The notes under the pieces were generated by a model. That model ran no database searches and was not told where the DNA came from. It saw nothing but the letters and a program-made list of their open reading frames with translations. Positions 46,214-55,133 of a stretch of 64,000 bases of DNA are shown in pieces; the stretch's first letter is position 1; the number at the start of each line of letters is the position of its first letter. Position numbers and translations under genes: made by a program. Origin of the DNA: Streptomyces melanogenes. Its GTDB lineage: Bacteria; Actinomycetota; Actinomycetes; Streptomycetales; Streptomycetaceae. The stretch is taken from the NCBI RefSeq assembly GCF_014649795.1, contig NZ_BMTS01000005.1, forward strand, positions 186,001-250,000. The letters are read 5' to 3'.

Positions 46214-47660
46214 TCAGGCCGCTCCCCGGGCTCCCACCTCGTCATATGCCGTACGCAACCGTCGTACGCCCTCCTCGATCTCGGCCCGGCCCGCCACTCC
46301 CGCGAAGCACAGCCGGAGGTGGGCGGCGGGGGGCTCGGCGCTGAAGTAGGGGCGGCCGGGGGCGACGGCGACGCCGAAGCGCAGGGCCGCGGCGGCGACC
46401 GCGTCCTCGGGCGTGCCGTCCGGCAGCCGCAGCCAGAGGTGGTAGCCGCCCAGGGGCAGGTGCGGCACCTCCAGGTCGGGGAGGTGGCGGGCCAGGGCGG
46501 TCGCCATGGCCTGCCGGCGGTCCCCCAGCTCCTGGGACACCGACCGCAGATGGCGGGGCCAGGCCGGGGAGCCGACCAGCTCCAGGGCCGCCTCCTGGAG
46601 CGGGCGGGGTACGAAGAAGCTGTCGACGACCTGGATCGCGCGCAGCCGCTCCAGGACCGGACCGCGGGCGGCGAGCGCGCCGACGCGCAGGCTGGGCGAG
46701 GTCACCTTGGTGAGCGAGCGGACGTGCACGACCACGCCGTCCGGGTCGTCGGCGGCGAGCGGCGCGGGCAGCGGACCCGCGTCCGCGTGGCCGAGCAGGC
46801 GCGCGAAGTCGTCCTCGATGACGAACGCCCCGAACTCCCTCGCCACCGCGCGCACTTCGGCCCGCCGGGCCGGGGAGAGCACCGCGCCCGTCGGGTTCTG
46901 GAAGAGCGGCTGGCTGACCAGGACCCGGGCGCCGGTGGCCCGGAAGGCGGCCGCGAGCAGGTCGGGGCGCACCCCGTCGGTGTCGGCCGGGACCGGCACC
47001 GGCCGCAGCCCCGAGGAGCGGGCCACCGCGAGCATGCCGGGGTAGGTGGGCGACTCCACCAGGACCGGCGCGCCCGGCGCCGCGAGCGCCCGCAGCGCCG
47101 TGGTGAGCGCGGACTGGCCACCGGCGCAGATCAGCACCTCGGCGGCGGTGACCGTGCCGCCGATCTCACGGGCGAACCAGTCGCGCAGCTCAGCGAGACC
47201 GTCGGTGGGCGGCCGCCCCCAGGCGCCGGGGCGGCGGCCGGCCCGGGCGAGGGCGGCGGCCATCGCGCGCTCGGGCTGGAGGGCGGGGGCGAGGTAGCCG
47301 CCGTTGAACTCGATCACCCCGGGCGGGGGCGCGGCGAGGGTGGCCAGGACCCCGGAGGCGTCGACCGCGCGCGGTATCGCGTCGGTGGCGCCGTCGGCGC
47401 TGAGCGACACCTCCTGCCAGGAGGTGTCACCGGGGCGGGAGGCGGGGGTGCGGGGCTCGGCGCGGAAGACCCCGGCGCCGGGCCGGGTGACGACCAGGCC
47501 CTCGGCGGCGAGCTTGGCCAGCGCCCGCGAGACGGTCACCGGCGAGACCCGGTAGCGCTCGACCAGCGCCCTGCTCGACGGCAGCTTTCCACCTACGGAA
47601 TAGCGGTCGAGGTCTCCTTTAAGGATGTTCGCCAGTTCGGCCACACTGCTACGCTCTTGC

Positions 47661-47662
<2 letters not shown>
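46214..47662 (-). CDS. MocR-type regulator (GntR helix-turn-helix plus aminotransferase domain)
   Basis: A 482-residue MocR-family protein. Residues about 5-70 form a GntR winged helix (LPSSRALVERYRVSPVTVSR). Residues about 100-480 form an aminotransferase-like domain with the PLP lysine in VRSLTKVTSPSLRVGAL. It probably binds PLP and a small amine to control transcription. The EamA transporter gene diverges from it, and the two ATGs overlap by 2 bp. On the minus strand TATCCT lies 8 nt before the start, which suggests a leaderless mRNA. Its target is most likely that transporter, though this is inference. Confidence 0.9.
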
Positions 47663-48605
<943 letters not shown>

Positions 48606-48678
48606 AACCGCCCGGGCGGCGCCACTCGTGGCCCGTCCGCACGGGCTCAACTCGGCGGTGGCGCCCTAGAATGAGCAC

Positions 48679-48870
48679 ATGCGAGCGAGCGTGGGCGACC
48701 GGCTGCTGGTCCACGGCAGAACCGTCGGACAGCACGACCGGAACGCGGAAGTCATCGAGGTACTGGGCCCCGACGGGTCCCCGCCCTACCGGGTGCGTTT
48801 CGACGACGGGCACGAGACCCTGATGTCCCCGGGGCCCGACACCGTCGTCCAGCACCCGGCCGAGGAGTAG
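48679..48870 (+). CDS. DUF1918 domain protein
   Basis: A 63-residue protein that is all DUF1918: it starts RASVGDRLLVHGRTVGQ and contains RNAEVIEVLGPDGSPPYRV, with DGHETLMSPGPDTVVQH at the end, and has an SH3-like beta-barrel pattern. Function unknown. TAGAAT lies 6 nt before the ATG, with no ribosome binding site, so the mRNA is probably leaderless. It is followed 9 bp later by the convergent hydrolase gene. Confidence 0.88.
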   Translation: MRASVGDRLLVHGRTVGQHDRNAEVIEVLGPDGSPPYRVRFDDGHETLMSPGPDTVVQHPAEE

Positions 48871-48879
48871 GCGGCCCGG

Positions 48880-50163
48880 TCACGGCCGCACCCGTCCCGG
48901 GTAGTGGTCCGCGACCACCCGCGCCATGGCGCCGATCGGGTCCAGGGCCACGTCCTTCGCCGAGAAGAAGCAGTGGCCCCGCACGGAGGCGTACTTCCGC
49001 GTGAACGTGAGGTGCCGGGACAGCTCCGCCGGGTCCTGCCAGGCGGGCGGCTGGGCCGGGTTCCCCGCCTTGTACAGCGCCTCCCCGATGATCAGCTGGG
49101 TGCCGCTGCCCCGCGCCACCGCGTCCCACCAGGGCACGAGCTTGGCGTAGTCGGCGGCCTGGAAGCCGATGTTCCAGTACACCTGCGGGCAGATGTAGTC
49201 GATCCAGTGCTCGCGCACCCACTTGCGGGTGTCGGCGTACAGGTCGTCGTAGGTCTGCACCCCGGCCGTGGTCGGTGAGCCCAGCGGGTCGGTCGCCGCG
49301 TTGCGCCAGACCGCGAACGGGCTGATCCCGAACTTCACGCGCCGGCGGATCTGCTTGATCCGGGCGGCCGTCTCCCCTACCAGCCGGTCGATGTTGTCGC
49401 GCCGCCAGGCGGCCCGGTCCGGGAAGCCGCCGCCGTACCGGGCATAGGCCTCGTCGTCGTCGAACGTCTGCCCGGCCACCGGGTACGGATAGAAGTAGTC
49501 GTCCCAGTGGACCGCGTCCACGTCGTAGCGCGCGACCGCGTCCAGCATCGCGTCCTGCACGAACCGGCGGACCTCGGGCAGCCCCGGGTTGTAGTAGAGC
49601 TTTCCGCCGTACGCCACGACCCAGTCGGGGTGCACGCGCGCGGGGTGGGTGGGCACGAGCCTGGACGGGTCGGTGTGGTTGGCCACCCGGTACGGGTTGA
49701 ACCAGGCGTGCAGCTCCAGGCGGCGCCGGTGGGCCTCGCGGACGGCCGTGCCCAGCGGGTCCCAGCCGGGGTCCTGGCCCTGCGTGCCGCTGAGGTACTG
49801 GCTCCACGGCTCGTACGGCGAGGGCCACAGGGCGTCGGCGGTGGGGCGGACCTGGAGCGCCACCACGTTGAGTCTTCGGGCCTCGGCCCGGTCGAGGTGG
49901 GCGAGGAGCTCGGCCTCCTGCTGGGCCGGCGGCAGACCCGGTTGTGAGGGCCAGTCGAGGTTGGACACCGTGGCCAGCCACATGCCGCGGAACTCCAGGG
50001 GCCGCGGCGGGTGCCAGGGGCGGGCCGGGCCGGGGGTCGCCAGGACCCCGGGCGCACCCTCCGCGGCACTGGCCGCACCCGCTGTGACCAGGCCGTTCAT
50101 CGCGCCCGCCGTTCCGGCCGCGAGGGTCCCCGCCAGGAGTCCCCGCCGAGTGATCCGTCCCAC
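48880..50163 (-). CDS. Secreted glycoside hydrolase-like protein (GHL10/YngK type)
   Basis: A 427-residue exported protein with a Tat-type signal (TRRGLLAGTLAAGTAG). The mature part is a TIM-barrel of the GHL10 (YngK/DUF187) family: EFRGMWLATVSNLDWPSQPG at about 58-77, AVHWDDYFYPYP near 220 and FGISPFAVWRN near 285. The acidic residues in DAVHWDDYF are likely catalytic. The natural sugar is not known; relatives act on cell-wall or polysaccharide-linked glycans. GAGGGGG lies 8 nt before the GTG at 50163. Confidence 0.88.
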   Translation of the reverse strand: MGRITRRGLLAGTLAAGTAGAMNGLVTAGAASAAEGAPGVLATPGPARPWHPPRPLEFRGMWLATVSNLDWPSQPGLPPAQQEAELLAHLDRAEARRLNVVALQVRPTADALWPSPYEPWSQYLSGTQGQDPGWDPLGTAVREAHRRRLELHAWFNPYRVANHTDPSRLVPTHPARVHPDWVVAYGGKLYYNPGLPEVRRFVQDAMLDAVARYDVDAVHWDDYFYPYPVAGQTFDDDEAYARYGGGFPDRAAWRRDNIDRLVGETAARIKQIRRRVKFGISPFAVWRNAATDPLGSPTTAGVQTYDDLYADTRKWVREHWIDYICPQVYWNIGFQAADYAKLVPWWDAVARGSGTQLIIGEALYKAGNPAQPPAWQDPAELSRHLTFTRKYASVRGHCFFSAKDVALDPIGAMARVVADHYPGRVRP

Positions 50164-50329
50164 TTCACGACCCCCTCGTCGCTACGAATGTCCGGTGTTG
50201 CGCACAGCATGCCCGCCCCACCCCGTGATCCACACGCAGGCGCGGAGTAACGTCGTGGGGTCGGGACGGGCGCCGGAATCACACGGGGGACCCGCCGGGA
50301 CTTTTTCTGTCAGAAGCGAAAGGCACGAT

Positions 50330-51190
50330 GTGACCGACATCGAACGCGTCGGAGTGGTGGGCTGCGGCCAGATGGGGGCCGGCATCGCGGAGGTCTGCGC
50401 CCGCAGCGGCCTGGACGTGAAGGTCGCCGAGACCACCGGCGAAGCCCTGGAGATCGGCCGTACCCGGCTGCACAACTCCCTTTCGAAGGCCGCCGAGCGC
50501 GGCAAGATCACCGTGGAGGAGCGCGACGCGACGCTCGCCCGGCTGAGCTTCACCACCGACCTCGGCGAGTTCGCCGACCGGGATCTCGTCATCGAGGCCG
50601 TGGTCGAGAACGAGCAGGTCAAGACCGAGATCTTCCAGGTCCTCGACCAGGTGGTGACCCGCCCGGACGCGATCCTGGCCTCCAACACCTCCTCCATCCC
50701 GCTGGTGAAACTCGCGGTCGCGACCTCGCGGCCCGACCAGGTCATCGGCATCCACTTCTTCAACCCGGCCCCGGTGCAGAAGCTCGTCGAGCTGATCCCG
50801 GCGCTCACCACCTCCGAGGGCACCCTCAGCCGGGCCCAGGCCATGGTGGAGAAGGTCCTCGGCAAGCACGCGATCCGCGCCCAGGACCGCTCGGGCTTCG
50901 TGGTCAACGCCCTCCTCATCCCGTATCTGCTCTCCGCGATCCGGATGTTCGAGTCGGGCATCGCCAGCCGCGAGGACATCGACAACGGCATGGAGCTCGG
51001 ATGCGCCCACCCGATGGGCCCGCTCAAGCTGTCCGACCTCATCGGTCTGGACACCGTGGCCTCCGTGGCGGACTCGATGTACGACGAGTTCAAGGAGCCG
51101 CTGTACGCGGCGCCGCCGCTGCTGCAGCGCATGGTGGACGCGGGACGCCTGGGCCGCAAGACCGGGTCCGGGTTCTACACGTACGCCTGA
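50330..51190 (+). CDS. 3-hydroxybutyryl-CoA (3-hydroxyacyl-CoA) dehydrogenase
   Basis: A 286-residue short 3-hydroxyacyl-CoA dehydrogenase. The NAD loop is GVVGCGQMGAGIAEVCARSG (about 8-27), and SNTSSIPLVKLA plus GIHFFNPAPVQKLVELIP give the catalytic His (H in IHFFNP) and the substrate site. It interconverts acetoacetyl-CoA and 3-hydroxybutyryl-CoA, feeding butyryl-CoA and polyketide or ethylmalonyl-CoA routes. The GTG at 50330 has GAAAGG 7 nt upstream. It is a single gene. Confidence 0.93.
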   Translation: MTDIERVGVVGCGQMGAGIAEVCARSGLDVKVAETTGEALEIGRTRLHNSLSKAAERGKITVEERDATLARLSFTTDLGEFADRDLVIEAVVENEQVKTEIFQVLDQVVTRPDAILASNTSSIPLVKLAVATSRPDQVIGIHFFNPAPVQKLVELIPALTTSEGTLSRAQAMVEKVLGKHAIRAQDRSGFVVNALLIPYLLSAIRMFESGIASREDIDNGMELGCAHPMGPLKLSDLIGLDTVASVADSMYDEFKEPLYAAPPLLQRMVDAGRLGRKTGSGFYTYA

Positions 51191-51252
51191 GCACGTCCGA
51201 GGCATCTGTCGCCGGGCCCGGCTCCTCTGTGTGAGGGCCGGGTCCCGCCGCG

Positions 51253-51269
51253 TTCACACCCGGTGTGCG
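51253..51269. promoter_or_regulatory. Inverted repeat TTCACAC-CCG-GTGTG
   Basis: TTCACAC and GTGTG around CCG match the perfect site at 53627-53643 (TTCACAC-GGG-GTGTGAA) except for the last two bases. It lies about 115 bp before the 85-residue membrane-protein gene. Confidence 0.4.
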
Positions 51270-51380
51270 GCGCGAGCCCGCATATGCTCTTCGCACACTC
51301 TCCCGCCCCTGGAACAGGGCGAGTTGACTCCTTGGCGAAAAGTCAATGGCGATCCGCCACAACGACGAAGGAGCCTCGCC

Positions 51381-51638
51381 GTGCCGAGCGACCCCGGCCT
51401 ACCGATGGCCGTCGATGAACTGTTCGAGTTACGCCGTTCCCTGGAAGTGGGCCTGGCCCGCATCGACGGACAGCTGACGCTGCTCACCCACCGCGACGAC
51501 CAGAGCGAACGCGAACTGACCGAGCTGGGCGTGCGGGTGGCGTCCCTGGAACACACGAGGTGGCCGCTGCCCGCGCTCACGGTGCTCACCGCCCTCGGCG
51601 CGCTGACCGTGGCGGTGTGGCAGGCGCTGGGGCGGTGA
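51381..51638 (+). CDS. Small membrane protein, 85 residues
   Basis: A protein with an amphipathic helical stretch (ELFELRRSLEVGLARIDGQL, then DQSERELTELGVRVASLEH), which looks like a coiled coil over residues 12-58. One C-terminal span follows (PALTVLTALGALTVAVWQAL). Tail-anchored coiled coil is a fair description; the function is unknown. The GTG at 51381 was chosen for AAGGAG 8 nt upstream; ATG 51405 is an alternative. It ends 15 bp from the Nudix gene on the opposite strand. Confidence 0.7.
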   Translation: MPSDPGLPMAVDELFELRRSLEVGLARIDGQLTLLTHRDDQSERELTELGVRVASLEHTRWPLPALTVLTALGALTVAVWQALGR

Positions 51639-51653
51639 GCGGATGACGGCCGA

Positions 51654-52190
51654 TCAGCCGTCGCCGAGCCGCATGTGGTGCAGGAGCAGGAGTCCGGCCG
51701 CCATGTTGGCGGCCGGGACCTCGCCGCGGGCGATCATGTCGGGTACCAGCTTGAGCGGTATCCACTCGCGCCGCGACGACTCGAAGTCGTCCTCGGGGTG
51801 GCCGATGTACTCGGCCGACTCCGACCAGTAGAGGTGGTGCCGGGCGTCGATGAGCCCGTTGGCGGGCTCGACGGTGAGGAGATGGCGCAGCGGGCCCGGC
51901 CGCCACCCGGTCTCCTCCTCCATCTCGCGGGCGGCCGCGGCCGCGATGTCCTCGCCGTCCTCGACGACGCCGGCGGCCAGCTCCCAGCCCCAGCTGTCGG
52001 TGATGAACCGGTGCCGCCACAGCAGCAGCACCTCGTTGGCCTCGTTGACGGCGGTCGCCACGGCGACCGGGCGGAGCCGGATCAGGAAGTGGTCCAGGTG
52101 CCGCCCGTCCGGGAGGGCGACGTCGGCGAGATTGACCCGGAACCAGCGGTTCTCATACACAGTTTGTTCACTCAGGTTCGTCCACTGCAC
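51654..52190 (-). CDS. Nudix hydrolase (ADP-ribose pyrophosphatase-like)
   Basis: A 178-residue Nudix protein. The complete Nudix box, G-x5-E-x7-REUxEExGU, is read as GVVEDGEDIAAAAAREMEEE followed by TGW, at about 68-90. Its best overall match is to ADP-ribose pyrophosphatase-type enzymes, but the substrate is not assured. The GTG at 52190 has GAAGGTGG 7 nt upstream; a TTG further up is unlikely. It lies 51 bp downstream of the NsdA-like gene on the same strand and may be co-transcribed with it. Confidence 0.9.
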   Translation of the reverse strand: MQWTNLSEQTVYENRWFRVNLADVALPDGRHLDHFLIRLRPVAVATAVNEANEVLLLWRHRFITDSWGWELAAGVVEDGEDIAAAAAREMEEETGWRPGPLRHLLTVEPANGLIDARHHLYWSESAEYIGHPEDDFESSRREWIPLKLVPDMIARGEVPAANMAAGLLLLHHMRLGDG

Positions 52191-52241
52191 GTTTTTGCCA
52201 CCTTCCGACAAGTAGATGGCAATATCGCAGCAGGCACGCGC

Positions 52242-53582
52242 TCACAGGGGAACGCGCAATGCCCCGTCGATCAGCTCGGCGGCTTCGTCGGCGCCGGCGC
52301 AACCGCTCTCGACCAGGTGCTCGCGTACGACGCGCAACCGGTCGCGCAACCGCTGCGACTCCATCCCCCGGGCCCGCTCGGCCATCTCGACCGCCGTCGC
52401 GACGGCCCGGTCCACCTCGCCCTGCCGGAGCTCGATCTGCGCCAGCATCGCCAGGCGGTGCACCCTGCCCCGGTCGTGCGAGGGGGCGTGCGCCGCCAGT
52501 CCCGCCTGCTCGCGCGCGGCCGGCAGATCGCCGAGCCGCAGCAGGGCCTCCGCCACCTGGACGTTGACCAGGCCCGGCTGGACGTAGCCGGTCTCGGCGG
52601 GTTCGTTCTTCGGCCGGATCCGCTCGGCCGCCCGCTCGGCGCCCCGGATCGCCCCGAGCGCGCTGCTCCCGTCGCCGAGGTGCGCGTACGCCTTCGCCTG
52701 CATCGCGTGCAGATCGGCGGCCAGCGCCGGGGTGAGCTGGTGGCCCGCGGCCCGCAGCGCCGCCTCCGCGAAGGCGACCGCCTGGCGGTAGTCGCGCATG
52801 AACAGCGACTGGTTGACGAGCAGGGCGATCACATACGCGCCGAGACCCCGGTCCCCGCTCGCCTTCGCGAGGCGCAGCGCCTGGTGGAAGTAACGCTGCG
52901 CCAGGCCCTGGGCGTTGGAGTCGTACGCGCAGATCCCGGCGATCGCGACAAGCCCGCCGGTCGCCCGGTGCAGCTGGCGGCCGGTCGCGTCGGTGTAGCA
53001 GCCGCGCAGCAGCGGCGCGGTCTCGGAGTTGAGGAAGCCCACGATGCGCGAACGGGTGGCGATGCCCCCGGCCTTGCGGTACATCAGCTCGTAGTGCGCG
53101 CGGGCCGCCCGCAGCATCTCGATGTCACCCTCGCTCACCGCGGTCTGGCCGTGCCGCGACACATCGGTGTCCTCCGGCGGGTTCTCCCACTCCCACACCG
53201 GCATCACGGCCGGGGTGCCGGTGACCGCGGGCGCGCCCAGTATGTGCGGGCGCTGCTGCTCGTCGGAGCGCCACAGGGCGGTGGCGCGCTCCACGAACCC
53301 GGCCAGCGGCGAGCCCACTTGCGCGGCCGGCTCGCCCGGCACGCCGAGCCCGATGTCGTCGAGGGTGACCGGCCGGTGCAGCCGGGCCGCGAGCACCTCG
53401 CAGATCAGGTCGGGCACCTGGCCGCGCGGCCGCTGGCCCTTCAACCACCGGGCCACCGCGGTGTGTTCGTACTTCAGTGCCAGGCCTCTGGCACGGCCGG
53501 CCTGGTTCACATGGGCCGCGAGCCCGGCGTTCGAGATGCCGGCCTCGTCGACCAGCGCGTCGAGCAGGGTATTGGGCTGCAT
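52242..53582 (-). CDS. NsdA-like regulator (helix-turn-helix plus TPR-like domain)
   Basis: A 446-residue Streptomyces regulator. Residues about 1-75 look like a divergent helix-turn-helix (LALKYEHTAVARWLKGQRPRG near 33-53). The region about 160-430 consists of helical TPR-like repeats (for example LAQRYFHQALRLAKASGDRG and AVAFAEAALRAAG). It resembles NsdA, a negative regulator of sporulation and antibiotic production, and related proteins, but orthology needs comparison. The ATG at 53582 has GGAGGG upstream. A perfect inverted repeat (53627-53643) lies 45 bp upstream and may be an operator. Confidence 0.75.
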   Translation of the reverse strand: MQPNTLLDALVDEAGISNAGLAAHVNQAGRARGLALKYEHTAVARWLKGQRPRGQVPDLICEVLAARLHRPVTLDDIGLGVPGEPAAQVGSPLAGFVERATALWRSDEQQRPHILGAPAVTGTPAVMPVWEWENPPEDTDVSRHGQTAVSEGDIEMLRAARAHYELMYRKAGGIATRSRIVGFLNSETAPLLRGCYTDATGRQLHRATGGLVAIAGICAYDSNAQGLAQRYFHQALRLAKASGDRGLGAYVIALLVNQSLFMRDYRQAVAFAEAALRAAGHQLTPALAADLHAMQAKAYAHLGDGSSALGAIRGAERAAERIRPKNEPAETGYVQPGLVNVQVAEALLRLGDLPAAREQAGLAAHAPSHDRGRVHRLAMLAQIELRQGEVDRAVATAVEMAERARGMESQRLRDRLRVVREHLVESGCAGADEAAELIDGALRVPL

Positions 53583-53626
53583 CAGGCCCTCCGTTGGCTC
53601 GGTGGACCCAGCGTAAACGAGGCGCG

Positions 53627-53643
53627 TTCACACGGGGTGTGAA
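53627..53643. promoter_or_regulatory. Perfect inverted repeat upstream of the NsdA-like gene
   Basis: TTCACAC-GGG-GTGTGAA, 7-bp arms with a 3-bp spacer, 45 bp before the start codon. The sequence GCGTTCACAC is shared with the site at 51253. The regulator is unknown. Confidence 0.5.
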
Positions 53644-53850
53644 GGGAGTACTCGCATTTATGCGCCGCGCACTCTGCCGCGGCGGGGCGGCGGCCGATTG
53701 ACTGAACTGCCTCTCCACAGAGGCGTGCCGGGCCGCCGGCTCCCCCTCGTACAGTGCGGCGGCCCGCTCCCGGCGCCGCCGGTCCTGCCGAACTGCCCGT
53801 CACTCCGCGGCAGGGCCGACGGCGCACGCCAGAGCCTGACCGGGGCCGCC

Positions 53851-54918
53851 TCAGCGCTGCGCCTGCGCGGTCCGCACGGCTCCGGGCTGCGCGGGCACGC
53901 GCACCCGGTCGTTGCGCAGCACCATCAGCGCCACGTCGTCGGCCAGCCGTCCGCCGGTGTGCCGCAGCAGCTCCCGCTGTACGCAGTGGACCACCGCGGC
54001 GGGTGACAGCGGGGTGTCCAGGGCCGCCCGGGCGAGTACTTCCTGCAGCCGGAAGAACCGCCCGGCGCGGTCCCGGGCGTCCTCGGCGCCGTCCGTGTGC
54101 AGACACAGGGCCTCCCCGGGCAGCAGCCGGGTGCAGCGGTGCAGCGGCAGTTCGGCGGGGAGCGGGAAGGAGCCGAGCGGGGGCAGCGGGTCGCCGGGCA
54201 GCAGCGGCTCGGCGCCGCCGCACAGCCGATAGGGCCACGGATGGCCGCAGTTGAGGGCGAGCACCAGGCCGTCGGAGCGGATCTCCAGGAGCAGTACGGT
54301 CACGAACTCCTCGGCGAGCGGGCTGTCCGGCGCGCCCGCGCAGCTCGCCGGGTGCTCGGCGCGGGCCCGCTCGCGCAAATGCCGTTGCAGCGCCCGCTCC
54401 AGGCGCCGCAGCACGCCCGCCAGGTCCGGCTCGTCGTGCGCGGCCTCCCGGAAGCTGCCGAGCACCGCCGCGACCGCCGCCAGCGAGCCGAGCCCGTGGC
54501 CGCGCACGTCGCCCATGACGACCCGCACCCCGTACGGCGTGGCCATCGCCTCATACAGATCGCCGCCGACGACCGCGCCCCGGCCCGCGCAGAGCTGTCC
54601 GGCGGCGACCGTGAGCCCGTCGAGGCGGGGCGGCGGGGGCCGCAGTAGCACGCGCTGGGCGGCGTCGGCGACCTCTTGGACGAGCCGCAACTCCCGTGCC
54701 GCGCCCAGCCGTACGCCGTGCACCAGGCAGACCACCGCGATCAGGAAGGCCGCGCAGGTGGCGATCCGCAGGCCCATGGACTCGTCGGTGGCCAGCGGGC
54801 AGGTCAGCTGCCAGACGACGACCAGGACCAGCCACAGGACGGGCAGCGACAGGGCGAGCCCCCGGCCCGTACCGAGGGCGCTCGCGCAGGCCGCCGTCCA
54901 ACTCCTGGTACGGATCAT
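53851..54918 (-). CDS. Membrane-bound SpoIIE/PP2C-type phosphatase
   Basis: A 355-residue protein. Two membrane spans (LSLPVLWLVLVVVWQLTC and IATCAAFLIAVVCLVHG) precede a PP2C-type SpoIIE domain (about 95-345). Metal-binding aspartates are in GRGAVVGGDLYEA and VMGDVRGHGLGSLAAVAAVL, and the C-terminal motif LADDVALMVL is present. It may dephosphorylate an anti-anti-sigma factor. I chose the ATG at 54918, with GGGGGG 8 nt upstream, over starts at 54951 and 54966; the start is uncertain. Confidence 0.88.
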   Translation of the reverse strand: MIRTRSWTAACASALGTGRGLALSLPVLWLVLVVVWQLTCPLATDESMGLRIATCAAFLIAVVCLVHGVRLGAARELRLVQEVADAAQRVLLRPPPPRLDGLTVAAGQLCAGRGAVVGGDLYEAMATPYGVRVVMGDVRGHGLGSLAAVAAVLGSFREAAHDEPDLAGVLRRLERALQRHLRERARAEHPASCAGAPDSPLAEEFVTVLLLEIRSDGLVLALNCGHPWPYRLCGGAEPLLPGDPLPPLGSFPLPAELPLHRCTRLLPGEALCLHTDGAEDARDRAGRFFRLQEVLARAALDTPLSPAAVVHCVQRELLRHTGGRLADDVALMVLRNDRVRVPAQPGAVRTAQAQR

Positions 54919-55080
54919 GCCGTCGGCCCCCCTGGCCTCTGCACCGTTCATCCCTGTACCGGCCATCACCGGTCGCCCCGGCCTTCACGACCGGATTGAT
55001 TCTGTCGACGGTGCGCCCCCTTTTGCGTACATCGCTCCCTCTTCTCACCCGAACGAGTGAGAAGGCATGAGGGCATGCGC

Positions 55081-55114
55081 GAAGGGCGCATCCGGTGGTC
55101 CGGATGCGCCCTTC
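55081..55114. terminator. Terminator of pheST
   Basis: A perfect 15-bp stem (GAAGGGCGCATCCGG and complement) with TGGT as its loop, 19 bp after the pheT stop codon. Confidence 0.85.
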
Positions 55115-55133
55115 GAGGGTCCTGCCTGGGGTG

